Shown in pieces: positions 61,901 to 64,000 of a DNA stretch of 64,000 nucleotides. A program made the position numbers and the translations under genes. The stretch comes from Scolanthus callimorphus. Taxonomy: Eukaryota > Cnidaria > Anthozoa > Actiniaria > Edwardsiidae. The stretch's first letter is position 1. Each line of letters opens with the position of its first letter. Under the pieces are notes generated by a model. The model was given only the letters and a program-made list of their open reading frames with translations, was not told the origin of the DNA and ran no database searches. The stretch lies in assembly GCA_033964015.1 (NCBI GenBank), contig CM066922.1, forward strand, positions 22,058,507-22,122,506, written 5' to 3'.

Positions 61901-63884
61901 TTGACAAATATTATTTATTTGTGTAGACAAAATAAAATTGGCAAGTTTTCCTTCACAAGTATCCTTGTTGAAAAGCTACGGTAGCATGTCTATAGCTTTT
62001 AAACAACGATACTTGACAAGGAAATTCTTTTTGTTTCTTTGTCAAGGAAAAGTTTCTCATTTTGACGACACTTTAGTCCAAGATATTACAAAATATTTCA
62101 TATTTTTTAAATTCTCCTTCCTTCCAGGTTCTTCCATCCATTGCTCTTCTAGTGCTTCATAATGACAAAGAGGTAAGATAACTGAAACGTTTGAAAAAAT
62201 TACACCAAAAATTACAAAATTACTGAACCTGTGTCCTATAAATGCGCCTTTGCTATAATGTGTTTGTTGCATTTAACAGTGTACGCCAATACAGTAATAC
62301 TTTCAAAATAACACCATTTGTTTGATGGATTTAAATTCCATGAGATTTAGATGGGTAAAGTTCACTTCTTTTACCGTTACCTCATTTGGCATAGACTTTT
62401 ATTGGACACACAGTCAAACTTTGTGACCAGCTTCTACTACCATTTGCATCCATCCATGAAGTGTGACGATTTTTTCCTGTTAGTTTATGTTTCAAATGTG
62501 CATGTTTTGTCGAGAAGAAGTCATGTTTCTCGCTTGCTGATGAAATCCCTGAATGCAATCTGCAAATCCTAATTGTATAATCTTCATGAACAGTTTTTCT
62601 TTGTTCCACAGATTCTAGCTGATGCATGCTGGGCCCTGTCTTATTTGACAGATGGAGCAAACGACAGGATTCAGTTGGTCCTGGAGGCTGGTATTCTCCC
62701 CAAACTTGTTGAACTTCTGGGCTACCCTGATGTCACTGTACTGGTGAGCAGAATTTGAACACGAAGTGCTTTGAGCTTAGTGAATGCACACCATCCTCAT
62801 ACCCACAGTTCCTGAGAACCTAGTTAACAGACATGCAAAAAATGTGACTCGTTGTGAGAACGTGATTTTCAATCAAAAATATTTCCCACTATTTCTTCGT
62901 GGAAGAAACATTGTGCACTATTAAACCAAATGGTTAGGCGATATACACACTTCGCCTCTTGTGTACTCTGATAAATAACAACTAAAATGTTTCAGTAGAC
63001 ATTACTAACCATTGGCATTTGCGTTCAACCCTGAAGCTTGACGATATTTTCGCGTAGGTTTACGTTTCAAACGTGCACGTTTGATGAGAAGTTGTAGCGT
63101 TTCTCGCTCGCTGATTGGCTGCTGTCTTGACTGTTATTTTTCAGCCAATCAGAGTGCGAAAAAAACGCGACTAATTCTCGACCAAACGTACACGTTTGAA
63201 ACGTAAACCTACGCGAAAAAATGGTCACACTTCAGGGTTGAACGCAAATGGTAGTAATAATGGTACTGGCTGAGTTTATTCAGTTTATTCAGTTTACTTA
63301 AACTGTGGCTCTCGGAAATCGAGTAACATGTATTGAAGGCTTGAATTTAAAGTTTGTAATATTTTTATTGTTTTCAGACCCCAGCACTTAGAGCTATTGG
63401 CAACATTGTTACGGGAAGAGATGATCAAACTCAGGTATGGTAAAAAGCTCTGGCCGTGGTTATGTGGAAGAATCATGGTGCAATATTATACCAAACGGTG
63501 ACGGCGTGACGGCGTTTCACCTCTGTGTGTGATTGAGTTTCTGGTTCCAGCTTTGTTCCAATTGCTTTCTCTTACAAATATTGCACGAGGGGAAAACGCA
63601 CGCTTTTAATGTTTATCTTACAAGGCGTTGCTCGCGCACGCACCTCTTCGAAAAATAGCGCGCGCTACCTTGCGCAAAGGGATGCCTGGTGCAAAACAAG
63701 GGAATTATAGAACGATGGCATGAGCCTTTAGCAAAACTTACTATGGTTTCTCTTACAGATGGTGATTGACTGTGGTGCTATGTTCTATTTCCGTGGGCTT
63801 TTGACTCACAAGAAATCCAACATTATCAAGGAAGCAGCTTGGGCGATCTCCAATGTTACAGCAGGAACAGAATATCAAATTCAG
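55932..63884 (+). CDS. KPNA2: Importin subunit alpha (KPNA2-like), 5' two thirds, 12 exons seen
   Basis: Exons: 55932-55988, 56088-56132, 56532-56621, 58984-59084, 59729-59776, 60178-60263, 60665-60834, 61173-61259, 62128-62172, 62612-62743, 63378-63434, 63759-63884. All joins are in phase (348 codons); the gene runs off the right edge. The product is the adaptor that binds classical nuclear localisation signals and, through its N-terminus, importin beta. The IBB domain is in exons 1-3 ([37 protein letters not shown]). Armadillo repeats carry the NLS-contacting W..N motifs [36 protein letters not shown], then [10 protein letters not shown] and WAISNVTAG (about repeats 2-7). Wording such as AGLIP, GNIAGD and [10 protein letters not shown] is closer to the KPNA2 branch than KPNA1 or KPNA3/4. 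About 12 residues usually found between the IBB and repeat 1 are not accounted for, probably a small exon missed between 56622 and 58983. Confidence 0.93.
56781..58025. repeat. 1.24-kb palindrome: two 560-bp inverted arms with a 122-bp spacer
   Basis: The left arm 56781-57343 and right arm 57466-58025 are inverted copies with only scattered differences. They share, for example, ACAATTGTTTGTGTACTACA, ACGATCGTAGATATACATGT, AAAATGGCGGCCGT twice, and GGTCCCCCTCCCCCTTG at the inner ends. In each arm ACTAACAACATG abuts a splice donor (GTAAGT in the right arm, plus strand, 57885; GTGAGT in the left arm, minus strand). The mirrored frames of 118-136 codons starting [11 protein letters not shown] run antisense to that and look fortuitous. 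It lies in importin intron 3. Confidence 0.93.
58190..58625. mobile_element. MITE-like element with TAATGCACCTATCAATG ends
   Basis: GTAATGCACCTATCAATGTT and CATTGATAGGTGCATAAC are inverted ends, followed inward by TTTGCCCCAGG and its relatives. The interior repeats GGGAA(T)TTGACnTTT words. In importin intron 3, after the palindrome. Confidence 0.65.
59109..59325. mobile_element. AGAGCGG-family MITE in importin intron 4
   Basis: AGAGTGGTTTCACATGACTG and CAGTCATGTGAAAACCGCTG are the diverged ends of the family at 19367-19622. The interior shares ATTCACTATCCAATCA and ATTACTGAGTAATT words. Confidence 0.7.
61461..61875. mobile_element. GCAACTTGTCTCGCAA element, full copy
   Basis: TTAAGGTGGAGTTACACGGT..GCAATGTTTTCTGCAACT at the left is inverted at the right (AAGTTGCAGAAAACATTGCA, CTGTGTAACGGCAGCTTTAA). 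It is packed with short inverted and direct CTTGTCTCGCAA / TTGCGAGACAAG words. A half copy lies at 33450-33606. In importin intron 8. Confidence 0.8.
63003..63257. repeat. Fold-back element with CGTTTCAAACGTGCACGTTT arms
   Basis: Arms of about 90 bp: TACTAACCATTGGCATTTGC, TTCGCGTAGGTTTACGTTTC and AAACGTGCACGTTTG, inverted at 63170-63257. A diverged half copy is at about 62435-62545. In importin intron 10. Confidence 0.75.
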
Positions 63885-64000
63885 GTAGTAGTCGGGTACC
63901 TAAACGCAAAATTTGGGCTGGATCGTGACAGAGCGGACAAAAGCGCCAAACTTTCTATAGAGTTTCTTTGGGACATGAGTAACAAATCTAGGATGGGTGC

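Overview
This is a eukaryotic nuclear genome window. Its genes are split by GT-AG introns and there are dozens of short terminal-inverted-repeat or fold-back elements, tRNA-derived SINE-like copies, LINE fragments and minisatellites. Protein similarity, recalled without a database, points to an early-branching metazoan, most probably an anthozoan cnidarian (coral or sea anemone). This rests on vertebrate-like but divergent versions of quaking, SPAG17 and importin alpha, a divergent rhodopsin-type receptor, and the kind of repeat landscape seen. The species cannot be named from the sequence alone.

Layout. (1) 416-12863, minus strand: a complete quaking (STAR-family RNA-binding protein) gene, reconstructed as 8 coding exons and 282 codons, ending in a QKI-5-like nuclear-localisation tail. 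(2) 12864-16668: intergenic, filled with nested inverted-repeat elements. (3) 16669-55326, minus strand: a complete SPAG17 (ciliary central-apparatus protein, PF6 homologue) gene. It resolves into 30 coding exons that all join in phase and encode 2208 residues, close to the vertebrate length. Its introns hold a LINE reverse-transcriptase remnant, many MITE-like elements, a 4.8-kb 65-bp minisatellite, a CCCATC tract, a CTGT-rich array, and a frameshifted rhodopsin-type GPCR on the opposite strand. (4) 55327-55931: a divergent promoter with an RFX X-box-like site, CCAAT boxes and an ATGGCGG-type site. (5) 55932 to the right edge, plus strand: the first two thirds of an importin-alpha (KPNA2-like) gene, with the importin-beta-binding domain and armadillo repeats up to about repeat 7.

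The most striking structure is the 65-bp array at 37.4-42.2 kb. It is not an arbitrary satellite: each unit copies the last 33 nt of SPAG17 exon 13 together with its 5' splice site, so intron 13 begins with about 74 tandem copies of its own exon-intron junction. The second is a 1.24-kb near-perfect palindrome in importin intron 3. Its arms each end in an ATG abutting a consensus splice donor, and one arm could be spliced in frame to the next importin exon.

The genes do not form an operon. Quaking and SPAG17 lie head-to-tail on the minus strand. SPAG17 and importin alpha are head-to-head and may share regulatory DNA. All exon joins were made by eye from splice-site consensus, reading-frame phase and family similarity; no transcript data were available.
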